64,000 nucleotides of DNA from Scytonema sp035967975. Its GTDB lineage: Bacteria; Cyanobacteriota; Cyanobacteriia; Cyanobacteriales; Nostocaceae. Of this stretch, positions 1-8,896 are shown piece by piece. Where the stretch lies: assembly GCA_035967975.1 (NCBI GenBank), contig JAWQFQ010000024.1:1-64000 (forward strand), given 5' to 3'. The notes beneath the pieces are model-generated. The model searched no databases and was not told the DNA's origin. It saw only the letters and a list, made by a program, of their open reading frames with translations. How positions within the stretch are numbered: the stretch's first letter is position 1; each line of letters opens with the position of its first letter. The translations under genes and the position numbers were made by a program.

Positions 1-124
1 AATTTAATTTTCTCTGATTATAGATTTATTTGAAACCAATTTTTTCTTTTCTGTAGTTTACATAACAATTTATTGGAACTATAAAAATATTGCCCTCCTA
101 GTTTAGTTTGTATTGCGAATCCCC

Positions 125-157
125 AGAAACCCGGTATCTCTCAGATACCGGGTTTCT
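125..157. repeat. 33-bp perfect palindrome, copy 1
   Basis: Two 15-bp arms (AGAAACCCGGTATCT and its exact complement) flank a 3-bp loop CTC. The same 15-3-15 design recurs at 210-242, 804-836, 1985-2017 and 62212-62244. All copies lie between genes. The RNA would form a very stable hairpin, but no T-run follows, so an ordinary intrinsic terminator is not indicated. I read it as a dispersed repeat family (REP-like or a tiny non-autonomous element). Confidence 0.85.
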
Positions 158-209
158 CGCCTTTTACGAATGCTGCACGGATTGCTATTTGAAGGGAAGC
201 GCAAAAATT

Positions 210-242
210 AGAACCCCGGTTTCTTTAAGAAACCGGGGTTCT
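210..242. repeat. 33-bp palindrome, copy 2
   Basis: Arms AGAACCCCGGTTTCT and its exact complement surround the loop TTA. Compared with copy 1 the arms differ at several positions, yet each change is matched in the opposite arm. This compensatory pattern suggests selection or copying at the level of the hairpin. Confidence 0.85.
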
Positions 243-452
243 GGCTCCTCAACTAATTTTGTACCCAATCCCCAATTCCCAGTACTCAGTCATTCACGTA
301 ACTTGAATTTCAGTATAAACACGATGAGTTTGAATCGTCTTTAAATCAAGTCAATTGAAAAAACAATACCTCTTTATACTTTATAAAAGGGAAATTTACA
401 ATTCTTAATACTGAAGCAGTTATAAATATAAGTGTTATTTTTAACAATAAAA

Positions 453-749
453 ATGATGATTCTCAAAAAAATCGGAGTATCTTTTTTTGCTGTAGTAACT
501 ATACTGACAGTATCAAGTGCGGCAATGGCTGATGCAAGAGTCATGAACGGTTCAGGTGGAGACTACAGCTACGAGGTATGGCAGACTACAGACAATACTG
601 CATACTACTTGAAAATCTGGAAGCGCGACTCCTATGGCAAACAAAACGAGCCGTTACGGATTATCCATACTTTTAAGTCTACAGGGGAAGCTTTAGATCA
701 CTTTGATTGCTATTATGCTGGGAAATCTTTGCCATCATGTTCTAAATGA
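453..749 (+). CDS. small exported protein of unknown function
   Basis: A protein of 98 residues that I do not recognise. Residues 1 to about 25 form a clear Sec signal peptide: a lysine pair, a hydrophobic core (GVSFFAVVTILTVSS) and an AMA cleavage site just before DARV. The mature part of about 73 residues is rich in Tyr, Asp and Ser and has two Cys near the C-terminus (DCYYAG and PSCSK) that could pair as a disulfide in the periplasm. An upstream GTG at 432 would add seven residues before the signal peptide, so I prefer the ATG at 453 or 456. No neighbours share a strand within 250 bp, so it is probably monocistronic. Function unknown. Confidence 0.7.
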   Translation: MMILKKIGVSFFAVVTILTVSSAAMADARVMNGSGGDYSYEVWQTTDNTAYYLKIWKRDSYGKQNEPLRIIHTFKSTGEALDHFDCYYAGKSLPSCSK

Positions 750-803
750 TTGTTAACTTTTAAGGACACAAGAAGTCGGAAGTCGGACAATAGCGCGAAA
801 ATT

Positions 804-836
804 AGAAACCCGGTATCTTGGAGATATCGGGTTTCT
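804..836. repeat. 33-bp palindrome, copy 3
   Basis: Same 15-3-15 design as copy 1, with loop TGG and one arm mismatch (GATATCGGG against CCCGGTATC). It lies 55 bp after the stop of the small exported protein gene and 181 bp before the phosphoribulokinase-like gene. Confidence 0.8.
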
Positions 837-1016
837 GTTGAGTTGTGGAATCTCAATTATCTCTACCCGTGCTTCTATATGAACATTTACTGACTTTGTA
901 ACATAAATACAAAGGGTTTCTTTCTAGAGATATATTTGATTATTTCCCTAAAATTCCGTAAAATAAAATACAACTAAAAAATCAGTTTTACTATAGTTAT
1001 CATTAGGGGGAGAACT

Positions 1017-1961
1017 ATGAGCCGTCCTATCATACTTGGCATTGTTGGTGACAGCGCAGCTGGTAAGACAACACTGACTAAGGGGATTGCTCAGGTTTTG
1101 GGACCGGAGAATGTCACAGTCATTTGTACAGACGATTATCATAAGTACGATCGCATACAAAGAGCCGAGATTGGAATCACAGCCCTTCATCCCGAGTGTA
1201 ACTATTTAGATGTGATGCAGCAGCATTTGTCGCTGCTTCGGACAGGACAACCAATCCTCAAGCCAGTTTACAGCCACAAAACAGGTACATTTGAAGCACC
1301 TATATATATTAAGCCTGGTAAATTTGTGATTGTCGAAGGATTGCTTGGTTATTCTACCCGTGGTGCGCGTGACTGTTATGATGTCAAAGTTTATTTAGCT
1401 CCACCAGAAGACCTGCGTGCTAAGTGGAAAGTGAAGCGGGACACCCAGAAGAGAGGATACTCAGCAGAACAGGTTCTTGCAGAACTCCAAAAACGCGAAC
1501 CAGATTCCGAACAGTTTATCCGCCCGCAGCGTCAATGGTCAGACATAGTGGTGAGTTTTTATGCTCCTAATGACGATGTAGAGCAAGAGAACGGTCATTT
1601 GAATGTTCGTCTGGTACTGCGTCCGACCATTCCCCACCCGGATTTTAGCCAGATTATCAACTACAAGAATGGGGATTCAGCGATTCGTTTGGACTTAGAT
1701 CGGGATATGGGGAAACCAGTGGATGTTTTGGCGGTTGATGGTCATGCGACATTGGAACAGGTGAATAAGCTCGAACATATTCTTTGTTCGGACATGCCTT
1801 ATTTACGAAATATATGCGATCGCGAAAGCAATACCGAGTTAGGAAAAGTCGCAGGTACAACCGGGGAAATCATCCAAAGTTACCCCCTCGCCCTGACGCA
1901 ACTACTGATTACCTATCATATGCTCAAAGCGACTCAAACTTATCAACAAGGTGTTTATTAA
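1017..1961 (+). CDS. phosphoribulokinase/uridine kinase-family protein (PRK paralog)
   Basis: A 314-residue P-loop kinase of the phosphoribulokinase family. PRK makes ribulose-1,5-bisphosphate from ribulose-5-phosphate and ATP in the Calvin cycle. The sequence shows a Walker A loop GDSAAGKTT at residues 11-19, the family signature CTDDYHKYDR at 37-46, GITALHPECN at about 53-62, and VEGLLGY near 108. Length is close to cyanobacterial PRK (about 330). The main cyanobacterial enzyme has a P-loop GDSGCGKST whose Cys pairs with the Cys before DDYH for thioredoxin control. Here the first Cys is Ala while Cys37 is kept, so that redox switch cannot form. I infer a second PRK-like enzyme rather than the main one; its substrate is unproven. 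The ATG at 1017 has a good Shine-Dalgarno GGGGGAG just upstream. Confidence 0.85.
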   Translation: MSRPIILGIVGDSAAGKTTLTKGIAQVLGPENVTVICTDDYHKYDRIQRAEIGITALHPECNYLDVMQQHLSLLRTGQPILKPVYSHKTGTFEAPIYIKPGKFVIVEGLLGYSTRGARDCYDVKVYLAPPEDLRAKWKVKRDTQKRGYSAEQVLAELQKREPDSEQFIRPQRQWSDIVVSFYAPNDDVEQENGHLNVRLVLRPTIPHPDFSQIINYKNGDSAIRLDLDRDMGKPVDVLAVDGHATLEQVNKLEHILCSDMPYLRNICDRESNTELGKVAGTTGEIIQSYPLALTQLLITYHMLKATQTYQQGVY

Positions 1962-1984
1962 AAAAATGACATAAGTGTAAATAC

Positions 1985-2017
1985 AGAAACCCGGTTTCTT
2001 GAAGAAACCGGGTTTCT
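1985..2017. repeat. 33-bp perfect palindrome, copy 4
   Basis: Arms AGAAACCCGGTTTCT and exact complement with loop TGA, starting 24 bp after the stop of the PRK-like gene. The position suggests a 3'-end hairpin that may stabilise or end the upstream transcript, although a T-run is missing. Confidence 0.85.
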
Positions 2018-2177
2018 CTGCTATTAAAATCCTTATATAATAAAGCTTTCCGCCGATACAAGACTATCTCATAACCATCGAAATTTAAATATTTGATTAA
2101 ATTAGATTATGTTTCATACTTGACAGAGGAAAACCATGAATAAAGAAATGTAGCCTTATTATCCTCTGTAACCGTGT

Positions 2178-2909
2178 ATGACATATTGCCTCAGAATTGC
2201 CGACATACCGCTGACCGAACGTCCGCGTGAGCGATTGCTGACCTATGGTCCGAAAATTTTAGCCACAGCCGAGTTAATTGCAATTCTGCTAGGTACTGGT
2301 CAAGGAGCCGGTAAACTCTCCGCTGTAGGTTTAGGACAATATATATTACAGGAACTCAGTAAGCACCAACGCGAACCTTTGGCAGTTTTGCGAGATGTAA
2401 GTGCTGCCGAGTTGATGCAAATTCATGGCATTAAAGCTGCAAAGGCAGCCACAATAGTAGCGGCGATTGAACTAGGTAAGCGAGCATTTCTAGCCCGTCC
2501 CGGAGAAAAAACAGTTATAGATAGCCCTGCAGCTGCAGCAGCGGCTTTCAGTCAAGACTTGATGTGGCAAAGTCAGGAACGTTTTGCTGTGTTGCTGTTA
2601 GATGTGAAGAACCGATTTTTGGGAACCCAAGTGATTACCATTGGTACAGCAACAGAAACTTTAGCTCCGCCTCGCGAAATTTTTAGAGAAGTGATTCGTC
2701 AATCAGCAACACGTGTAATAGTCGCACACAACCATCCATCCGACAATCTCGAACCTAGCCAAGCAGATATCGATTTAACTCGTCAATTGTTAGCAGCCGC
2801 ACAGTTACTGGGTATTCCCCTTCTCGACCATTTGATTTTAGGTGATGGTAATTATCAAAGCCTACGCGAAATCACAACTTTGTGGGAGGAGTGTCCCCAG
2901 GGAGATTAG
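2178..2909 (+). CDS. radC: RadC-family JAB/MPN-domain protein
   Basis: A 243-residue RadC homolog, full length for the family. The N-terminal part (residues 1 to about 95) carries the helix-hairpin-helix-like region with IHGIKAAKAATIVAA. The C-terminal MPN/JAB domain (about 105-235) carries the metal-site pattern AHNHPS followed by SQADIDLT, giving the H-x-H and distal Asp of the JAMM motif. The residue after HPS is Asp rather than the usual Gly. RadC was first linked to DNA repair; that role is disputed and the biochemical activity remains unsettled. The ATG at 2178 gives the normal N-terminus (RIADIPLTERPRERL). It appears to be transcribed alone. Confidence 0.93.
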   Translation: MTYCLRIADIPLTERPRERLLTYGPKILATAELIAILLGTGQGAGKLSAVGLGQYILQELSKHQREPLAVLRDVSAAELMQIHGIKAAKAATIVAAIELGKRAFLARPGEKTVIDSPAAAAAAFSQDLMWQSQERFAVLLLDVKNRFLGTQVITIGTATETLAPPREIFREVIRQSATRVIVAHNHPSDNLEPSQADIDLTRQLLAAAQLLGIPLLDHLILGDGNYQSLREITTLWEECPQGD

Positions 2910-2919
2910 ATTAGTTTAG

Positions 2920-3192
2920 GGACTTGCAAATAAACTAGAGAAAGTATTTAACTCTAGTCATACTCTAGCGCCTGAAGGTTTTAATAAAAGCCTTGAGGAA
3001 ATACTACAGCAAGGTACACAAGTAAAGCTGGAGTTCCAGAAAACACAAAATTTGTCCCAACAATTTAAATCATGCAAATTACTGCGGGAGTCAGTGAAGA
3101 ATTTTAGAGTCCAATTTCAAGATTTTTTACCCTTAATGTTAGGAATTGATTCGGAAAGAAGAAGACAAGGTGGGCGTACTCTCTTTTCATGA
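2920..3192 (+). pseudogene. possible gene remnant lacking a start codon
   Basis: An open frame of 90 codons follows radC directly, beginning after a TAG at 2917-2919 and ending at TGA 3190-3192. It has no ATG or GTG near its beginning; the first ATG lies at about two thirds of the way. Composition looks protein-like and polar (LANKLEKVF, SLEEILQQGTQVKLEF), which is unusual for 270 bp of chance non-coding DNA here. I recognise no family. It may be the 3' remnant of a deleted gene or chance. This fills most of the 380-bp gap between radC and the next gene. Confidence 0.25.
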
Positions 3193-3289
3193 AAAAAGAA
3201 ATAATTTTACTGGACTTGACAGAAAATTGCTACAGCGGAACTTTTTATTTGCAGTGGGCATCTTAAGGAAAGGCATATAAAATAGTAAT

Positions 3290-3541
3290 ATGTATCAATT
3301 TTTATCTATACTTTCTTGGGCTGTAGCAACTTTTTGGGGCGTGTTGGCATTGGCTAACATCAATACTCCGGCGATCGCAATTGTTTTCACCGTATGGGGG
3401 ATTCTGTTTCTCCCTCCCCTTTCTCAGCGGACACAAGTTTTTGGAGTCGCAAAAAATATCATTGGGCGAATTGTCATTTTTATCTTCGCTCCTGTCTTTA
3501 TTCCAATAATAATGATGTCTGTCAACTTCGCTTTGCCATAA
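3290..3541 (+). CDS. small integral membrane protein
   Basis: An 83-residue hydrophobic protein with three likely membrane segments: residues about 4-22 (FLSILSWAVATFWGVLALA), 26-43 (PAIAIVFTVWGILFLPPL) and 57-78 (IIGRIVIFIFAPVFIPIIMM). A short basic and polar loop separates the second and third. An AAGGAAAGG purine tract upstream of the ATG could serve as Shine-Dalgarno, though the spacing is long. Function unknown; it faces the convergent metalloprotease gene with an 82-bp gap. Confidence 0.6.
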   Translation: MYQFLSILSWAVATFWGVLALANINTPAIAIVFTVWGILFLPPLSQRTQVFGVAKNIIGRIVIFIFAPVFIPIIMMSVNFALP

Positions 3542-3623
3542 TGTTAAGCATTCAGCTATTAGGTGTTAGCCGAAAATCCACATTATCAGGGCGAATAACC
3601 ATTCGCCCCTACACCCTACACCC

Positions 3624-6563
3624 TTATTTCGCCTCCAACTGAGCATTCAAGACTTTGTTAATGCGATCGCGTGTTTCCAACAAATGTGCTTTAGTGTATT
3701 CGTCATCAGAACTGAGCCCTTCCAACTTATCACTTAACTGTCTTAATTTATACCAGGCTAAATTACGTGCATCCTCTGGAACACGGTTTTTCCGTAAAAT
3801 CATATCCATCAAAATGTCCAAATACTCTCTCTGCAAGCCTCTACGTAAGCTAGAAATTTTAAGAGGCTTATCTTCCGGTTTCAAGACCTCCGTCCAAATA
3901 CCTTTTTGTAAAGTATCAAATAGTTCTGGTAGAGTTAAGGCTTCCTCCGGCTTGCTCTTGAGTTCAATATCCTTGAGGCGGTAGAGGCGATCGCCTGATA
4001 GCAAATCCGACAACACTGAACCTTGTACAAACAACACCATTTCATGAATGGGATAGTCCAAACGACCAGTGCGAGGATCGCTACCCCAATGTCGCCAACG
4101 GGAGGGAGCTAATTTGTTTAGCAGTTCTGGAGGGAAGGTTAAAGCCTCATCAGAAAAAATATACTTTTGCAAAATTTCTAACGCCTGTCTTTGCTCTTCC
4201 ACTGGTACGGGTTCAAAAGGTAAAAGCCCTTCGGGATTATCTGCATGAACTCTATAAAAAGATTGACCACCAATGTACTTTGTAATATAGTAAATATTCT
4301 GAAAGTAGTTATTAAATACTGTCCCAAACTTTTCCTTCACCTCACTGAAACTTTCTCCAGAATTAGGATAATCTTTGTTTAATCGTTCCCACATTAATCG
4401 TGCGTTATCCAACTGCCACTGAGAATAAAGCAAAACATTACTGCTATTGTCCCATGCAGCAGCAGTGGGATCTAAATCCAAGACATCTTCATCTGTAGAA
4501 TAACTCAACTCCGGTTTGTAGGATTGCTTAGCTATTTCATCCAAAAAAGGTTTTTCTGCTATGGTTGATGCAGCTGCAAATGGTGTATATCCATATTGAA
4601 TCACCCAATCATCATAGACTCCCACTTTACTTGGAAAATAATCTCCCTGTTTAATGCCTGAAGGTGCAATATTTGGTGGAATATAATCCATGACTGATGA
4701 AATCAGACCTTTAGTAGTAGTAATCTCAGTATTATTCATCTGTTCGGGAGTGAGCAGGGTACTACCACGAAAGTTGTGCCTTAAACCCAAAGTGTGTCCT
4801 ACTTCGTGGGCTATAATTAGGCGTAAATATTGATTTACATAGTCTTTTATCTGTTCGCTATTAGATGGTACATCGCGCAACAACGTCATCGCCAGTGAAC
4901 CAAAAGCAAACTGGTTAGCAGCTTCCATACCATAGCAAAGGTCAAATTCTCCTGCTAGTTTCGATAAACGGTTAGCTAAGTTCCCAGTTTCCTCACTCTC
5001 CTTGTTAGAATCCTCGTTTTTCATATCCAACCTTGATGAACAAAGAAGGCGATTTTGCATCAACTTTGATATGGAAGTCCGAGGTTGTGTTTGGCTTGGT
5101 TGCACAAGTTGGCGATAGTCATTTTTTAATGCTCGTATAAAGCTAGCATCTACTAAAATATCTGCATCTAAAATTTCTCCAGTCAATGGATTAACGCGGG
5201 ATGGTCCTAGGGCAAAATATCCATCTACCGTGTTAATCCAGCGAATTGTATTGTAGCGGATATCTGCCGGGTCCCAATCAACATTATCTGGCATTTGCCG
5301 CACTTGAATAGCATCTTTAAATCCTGCTTTTTCAAAAGCTTGATTCCACATTAAGACGCCTTCTTTGATGGCATCACGATACTCTAAAGGTACAGCGTTA
5401 TCAATCCAAAAAACAATGGGTTTTTTCGGTGGAGAAATGGTAGCAGTGGGGTCTTGCTTTTCCAAATTCCAACGGTTAATGTAGCGAACAAATGGTTCAC
5501 TGCGGTTATCGTCCGATAAGTCTTGGTAAGCGGTAATAAAATATCCGACGCGATCGTCAGCTAGACGGGGTCGGTAATTGTTGTTTGGAAGTTGAGACAA
5601 ACTGTAGTGAACCCGCAGGGTAAAACCACGGCTATCAGGTAAAGCGTTATAACTCGATTTGGAACTTTCTTTTCCACTACGGGAGAAATTTAAAACTGTC
5701 TCAATCTCCATGTTCAGAGGAAAAGCCTTCGCATTGCCAAAATATGATTTATCTGTACTTGGAGAAACTCCCAAACTGTAGGATAATCCTGCTAAGTCTG
5801 TAATTAACAGGTCGCTCAAGTCAATGAGAAGAGTTTTGCGTTCTGGATGAATGCTTTTAATGGCGACAGTGTAAAGAACTGAGTCACTAAAAGACCGGGC
5901 GAGCGATCGCCGTTGTGGATCTCCTTCACGGGTACGAAAATTGACATTACGAACGACAAATTGCAACTTCTTGTTTACCTGCTCAAAGTAAAACAAAAAA
6001 TCTTGCAAAGGTAGACCACTATAAATCCCAGCCTCACCAATACCTGATTCTAACGTTGCTGTTGCCAAGAAATTTTTATTCAGTTGCTCTGGCTTAATTT
6101 CCAGATAAATTTTATTCTCTTCCTTATTGCGATACAGGGTAAACAGCCCTTCCAGCTTTTCTGTATCTTTAATGACTTTGTCAAAGGACTCTAATTCCTG
6201 CTTTTTCGTCGCAGGTTTTGCGGTAGAGTCAGATTTTTTATCAGAGGATGCTAACTTTTCAGATTTGTTTAAATTTTTCTGTACTTGTAAAAATGGTTGC
6301 TGTTCGGATTTCTTAGTATCTTTAACTACCCAAATGAAAGGTTTACGCTGAGCTTGGTTGCGGTCAAGAACCCACAGCTGTTCCCGTCCCAATCCTGGGT
6401 AAGAAGTGGGGGATTTTGCTACCCCTACTCCTTCTACTTTCTCGACTCCCGACTCTCGCGTTTCTCGCTCTGTTGTGTTCGCAGCCAATGACTTACCAGC
6501 AGTGAATGACACTCCTAAGAATAAACATTGTAACAAAACTGCATAATAAGTAAATTTCTTCAT
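3624..6563 (-). CDS. exported zinc-dependent metalloprotease (DUF5117/DUF5118 type)
   Basis: A 979-residue predicted exported metallopeptidase. The zinc motif HEVGHTLGLRH sits at residues 586-596, giving the three His ligands and the Glu of the metzincin-like HExxHxxGxxH pattern. N-terminal residues 1 to about 26 form a signal peptide (MKKFTYYAVLLQCLFLGVSF, then GKSLA). Residues about 90-130 are a Lys/Ser-rich linker. The region LEGLFTLYRNKEENKIYLEI onward fits the family's N-terminal domain, and the C-terminal third is helical. An upstream in-frame start at 6719 would put 52 basic residues before the signal peptide; the start at 6563 has GGAG nine bases upstream and gives a normal signal, so I chose it. 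It probably acts in the periplasm or outside the cell. Substrate unknown. Confidence 0.85.
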   Translation of the reverse strand: MKKFTYYAVLLQCLFLGVSFTAGKSLAANTTERETRESGVEKVEGVGVAKSPTSYPGLGREQLWVLDRNQAQRKPFIWVVKDTKKSEQQPFLQVQKNLNKSEKLASSDKKSDSTAKPATKKQELESFDKVIKDTEKLEGLFTLYRNKEENKIYLEIKPEQLNKNFLATATLESGIGEAGIYSGLPLQDFLFYFEQVNKKLQFVVRNVNFRTREGDPQRRSLARSFSDSVLYTVAIKSIHPERKTLLIDLSDLLITDLAGLSYSLGVSPSTDKSYFGNAKAFPLNMEIETVLNFSRSGKESSKSSYNALPDSRGFTLRVHYSLSQLPNNNYRPRLADDRVGYFITAYQDLSDDNRSEPFVRYINRWNLEKQDPTATISPPKKPIVFWIDNAVPLEYRDAIKEGVLMWNQAFEKAGFKDAIQVRQMPDNVDWDPADIRYNTIRWINTVDGYFALGPSRVNPLTGEILDADILVDASFIRALKNDYRQLVQPSQTQPRTSISKLMQNRLLCSSRLDMKNEDSNKESEETGNLANRLSKLAGEFDLCYGMEAANQFAFGSLAMTLLRDVPSNSEQIKDYVNQYLRLIIAHEVGHTLGLRHNFRGSTLLTPEQMNNTEITTTKGLISSVMDYIPPNIAPSGIKQGDYFPSKVGVYDDWVIQYGYTPFAAASTIAEKPFLDEIAKQSYKPELSYSTDEDVLDLDPTAAAWDNSSNVLLYSQWQLDNARLMWERLNKDYPNSGESFSEVKEKFGTVFNNYFQNIYYITKYIGGQSFYRVHADNPEGLLPFEPVPVEEQRQALEILQKYIFSDEALTFPPELLNKLAPSRWRHWGSDPRTGRLDYPIHEMVLFVQGSVLSDLLSGDRLYRLKDIELKSKPEEALTLPELFDTLQKGIWTEVLKPEDKPLKISSLRRGLQREYLDILMDMILRKNRVPEDARNLAWYKLRQLSDKLEGLSSDDEYTKAHLLETRDRINKVLNAQLEAK

Positions 6564-7060
6564 CCAATCGGTCTCCGGCACATTGCTTCCTACTCTATTT
6601 CTAATACCTGCAACACAAAGCTGCCTTCTCACTTGGGACTTGATACTGAAAAGGATTCTTGATAGCTTGTTAAGCTCATCCCCAGAGGGAATAGGCTTTT
6701 TTGCCACTTTTTGTAACAAAAATTTAACATTTTTTCAGTCCTCAAACCCATTCTTAAGCTTTACTGCGGTGTCTTACTGTAGTATTCTTCCCATTCATTG
6801 CGTCAATAACACATATTACGTACTATTTTTACATCTAACTAAATAGAGATTTTTAAAAAACTGTTTAAAACACGTTATCTAGGGGGTTCATAAAAAGCTA
6901 AATCTTTATATTCAGCACAAAGGAGAGAAAATGTATAGACTATTACAAAAAAAGCGTTTCAATGAGAAGCCATCTTTTCAGAGTTGATATACAGTGGTCT
7001 AATATAGGACGGGCGGGGACGCCCGTACCACAAGATAGATAATTTATTGATTGGAAATCC
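6564..7060. other. intergenic region between two minus-strand genes
   Basis: About 500 bp without a supported gene. It should carry the promoter of the metalloprotease and the transcript end of the phosphatase-like gene. The only structure seen is the GC-rich inverted repeat at 7009-7026. Confidence 0.5.
7009..7026. repeat. GC-rich inverted repeat (ACGGGCG...CGCCCGT)
   Basis: A 7-bp perfect stem with a 4-bp loop (GGGA) stands out from its AT-rich surroundings. It lies 35 bp beyond the stop of the minus-strand phosphatase-like gene, so it could be a 3'-end hairpin for that transcript. No T-run follows on either strand. It resembles short dispersed GC-rich repeats common in cyanobacterial genomes (from memory, not searched). 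Confidence 0.5.
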
Positions 7061-8416
7061 CTAAAAGCGATACGCTAAAAATGGAATCAACATCTCCTCA
7101 CGACTTAAACCGCCGTGAATCCCTTTGTAATGTAATTTGCTGTCGTCATCAAGACAAACCCACCCATTGGGAGAAATCAGAATCAATTCTCCAATGCGAT
7201 CGCTGCTTTCAGTACCAAGCGGACAACCAGGTAATCCAAACAACCCCAGTTCAACAGCAACAGCCTTAGTAACTACCAAAAAGTTGTCCGAAAGATACCG
7301 TTGAACATAATCTATCACAGCCACTTCTCGACCTGGTTTAGTATAAAAAAAGCAGGCTCGCGATTCACTTATAGCTGGGACAAACAGATGTTGAGTGATA
7401 CCGGGATGTTTATTAAGCCATAAAATTTTACCAGGGTCAAAACATCGCTGACCGTGATCTGCTACAAGTAATAGAACAACATCATCACGACCAGCCAAAG
7501 GTTCAAATAATTCTCTTTTTAATGAAAAATCCAGAGCAGCAACTTCGGCTCGGTAACAAGAACTGAGAGGACCGAAAACATGACCAGCGTTGTCTATATT
7601 CGGCAGATACATATAAGTAAAACTTTTAGATTGGTTGCTCTTGGTTTGTAAACGTTCCCGTAACTGAGCAAAACCATCAGTTGGAGTTAGATAACTGATA
7701 TAGTGACCAGACCCAGCCCGAGAGCCAGCGGTAGTGAAACGGCTGATACCAGAATCTTTATACTGATGAAAGTTGATAATTTCTACACATATCCCTGCTT
7801 GCTCTAAAAGCTGATATATATTAGGCACAGGAAGCAAGGTCTTTGGATTAAGTTGATTCTCCGAATATGGTGTTGGAGTAGGAGCAATACTCGGTCTCAA
7901 ACCAATGAGATTGACAAGACTTCCAAGTTCTTGGAGATAGAGATGAGTACACACAATCCCATGTTGGGCTGGTGCATGGGCTGTTGCGGCTGAAGAAAGC
8001 GCTGTGACTGTCATGGTCGGAAAAACGGAAGTCGCAGGTATAAAAAAATTATTTGTTTGTACGCAGGCTTCAGCTAATCCGGGTGCATCTCCTGATTGCA
8101 TAACTGTTCGGAGTTGGTCATAACCCAAAGCATCAACTAACAGCATAACTACATGATGAATAGGTGCTTGATGCAGCCAACTTTTCCAAGTTTCCGTTAT
8201 TTCCGATACACCTAAAATCTCTGGGTTAAAAGGCGGTAATATAGTCTGTTGCTTTAAAGACAGTGATTCAGGGTGCAATAACTCCATTACAACAGAGGCT
8301 ATATTTCCAAGTCCCAAACCATCATAGCTAGGTCGTAAGGCATCATAACCAAACGCTAATGGTAATTTTTGCCTAGCTACTAGAGCCTTTTCGGCTAGAG
8401 TTACTATGTCAGCCAT
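7061..8416 (-). CDS. alkaline phosphatase-superfamily phosphodiesterase/nucleotide pyrophosphatase
   Basis: A 451-residue soluble protein of the type I phosphodiesterase/nucleotide pyrophosphatase fold. Visible metal and nucleophile positions are VDALGYD (first Asp), SVFPTMTVTAL (Thr/Ser nucleophile region), NIDNAGHVFGP (Asp and His), VADHGQ (Asp-His pair) and the C-terminal HGGLSREEM (last His). No signal peptide is seen, so a cytoplasmic role is likely. Members hydrolyse phosphodiester or phosphomonoester bonds; the exact substrate cannot be told. The ATG at 8416 has GGGA directly ahead. It is 25 bp downstream of the membrane-anchored gene on the same strand, so the two are likely co-transcribed. 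Confidence 0.8.
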   Translation of the reverse strand: MADIVTLAEKALVARQKLPLAFGYDALRPSYDGLGLGNIASVVMELLHPESLSLKQQTILPPFNPEILGVSEITETWKSWLHQAPIHHVVMLLVDALGYDQLRTVMQSGDAPGLAEACVQTNNFFIPATSVFPTMTVTALSSAATAHAPAQHGIVCTHLYLQELGSLVNLIGLRPSIAPTPTPYSENQLNPKTLLPVPNIYQLLEQAGICVEIINFHQYKDSGISRFTTAGSRAGSGHYISYLTPTDGFAQLRERLQTKSNQSKSFTYMYLPNIDNAGHVFGPLSSCYRAEVAALDFSLKRELFEPLAGRDDVVLLLVADHGQRCFDPGKILWLNKHPGITQHLFVPAISESRACFFYTKPGREVAVIDYVQRYLSDNFLVVTKAVAVELGLFGLPGCPLGTESSDRIGELILISPNGWVCLDDDSKLHYKGIHGGLSREEMLIPFLAYRF

Positions 8417-8441
8417 TCCCGTTTTTAGAGATACGCCGCAA

Positions 8442-8843
8442 TTATTCTATAACATTGTTATTCCTAATTTGATAACGCATCAACTTTCTAATATCTTCTA
8501 TCTCCAATCCCAACTCTCGGCTAATCGCTACTTCAACTTCGCTAGCTTCTGTCACCGGAAACTCAAATACCAGTTCTTTTAAGCTTCGAGAAGCTGTTCT
8601 AACTTTGACTATAGAAACACCTTGATGCGTATCTATGTCTGCTGTAATTGAGAGTATAACTGTCTTGCGTTTTTGCGGAAGCTCTGTATTATTTTTTACA
8701 TATGTTGTGGGTTTAGCACGACTCAGGATTCCGTCCATAACGAAACCCCCACCCATCCAAAAAGCCAATCCAATAAGTGGTAACGGTAACCAAAACTCTA
8801 ATCCCAATTTTAATCCTAGTTTAAACCCCTTATAAGGAGTCAT
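8442..8843 (-). CDS. membrane-anchored protein of unknown function
   Basis: A 133-residue protein with one membrane segment at about residues 17-40 (FWLPLPLIGLAFWMGGGFVMDG), a short basic linker and an approximately 80-residue soluble domain. That domain alternates beta-like strands (KTVILSITADID, VSIVKVRTA, ELVFEFPV) and ends in helices with ELGLEIEDIRKLMRYQI. I do not recognise the family. It lies 25 bp upstream of the phosphatase-like gene on the same strand. The N-terminal YKGFKLGLKLGLEFWLP is amphipathic. An AAGGAG motif precedes the ATG. Confidence 0.65.
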   Translation of the reverse strand: MTPYKGFKLGLKLGLEFWLPLPLIGLAFWMGGGFVMDGILSRAKPTTYVKNNTELPQKRKTVILSITADIDTHQGVSIVKVRTASRSLKELVFEFPVTEASEVEVAISRELGLEIEDIRKLMRYQIRNNNVIE

Positions 8844-8871
8844 ACATTTAACCCCTTACACGTTTGACATC

Positions 8872-8894
8872 TCCCCTCCTTAAAATAGAGGGGA
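8872..8894. repeat. right-end hairpin of the TnpB element
   Basis: TCCCCTC and GAGGGGA form a perfect 7-bp stem around a 9-base AT-rich loop. It begins three bases beyond the tnpB stop codon. In IS605 elements the RNA running from the tnpB 3' end into the right end is the guide (omega) RNA, so this hairpin is likely part of both the DNA recognition end and that RNA. Confidence 0.6.
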
Positions 8895-8896
8895 TT

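Larger units (their letters stand above)
1..452. other. AT-rich non-coding stretch with two palindromes
   Basis: No convincing gene is seen here. The open frame at 108-344 runs straight through two 33-bp palindromes and has no family resemblance, so I treat the stretch as intergenic. Its notable content is the two palindromes at 125-157 and 210-242, listed separately. Confidence 0.5.

Noticed and set aside
108..344. Open frame of 78 codons
   Set aside because: It reads through two 33-bp palindromes, has no ribosome-binding site and no family resemblance.
125..2017. CRISPR array from the spaced palindromes in the first 2 kb
   Set aside because: Spacing is irregular (85 to about 1180 bp), arms vary between copies and there are no cas genes.
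6564..6719. 52-residue N-terminal extension of the metalloprotease
   Set aside because: It would bury a clear signal peptide; the start at 6563 has a ribosome-binding site.
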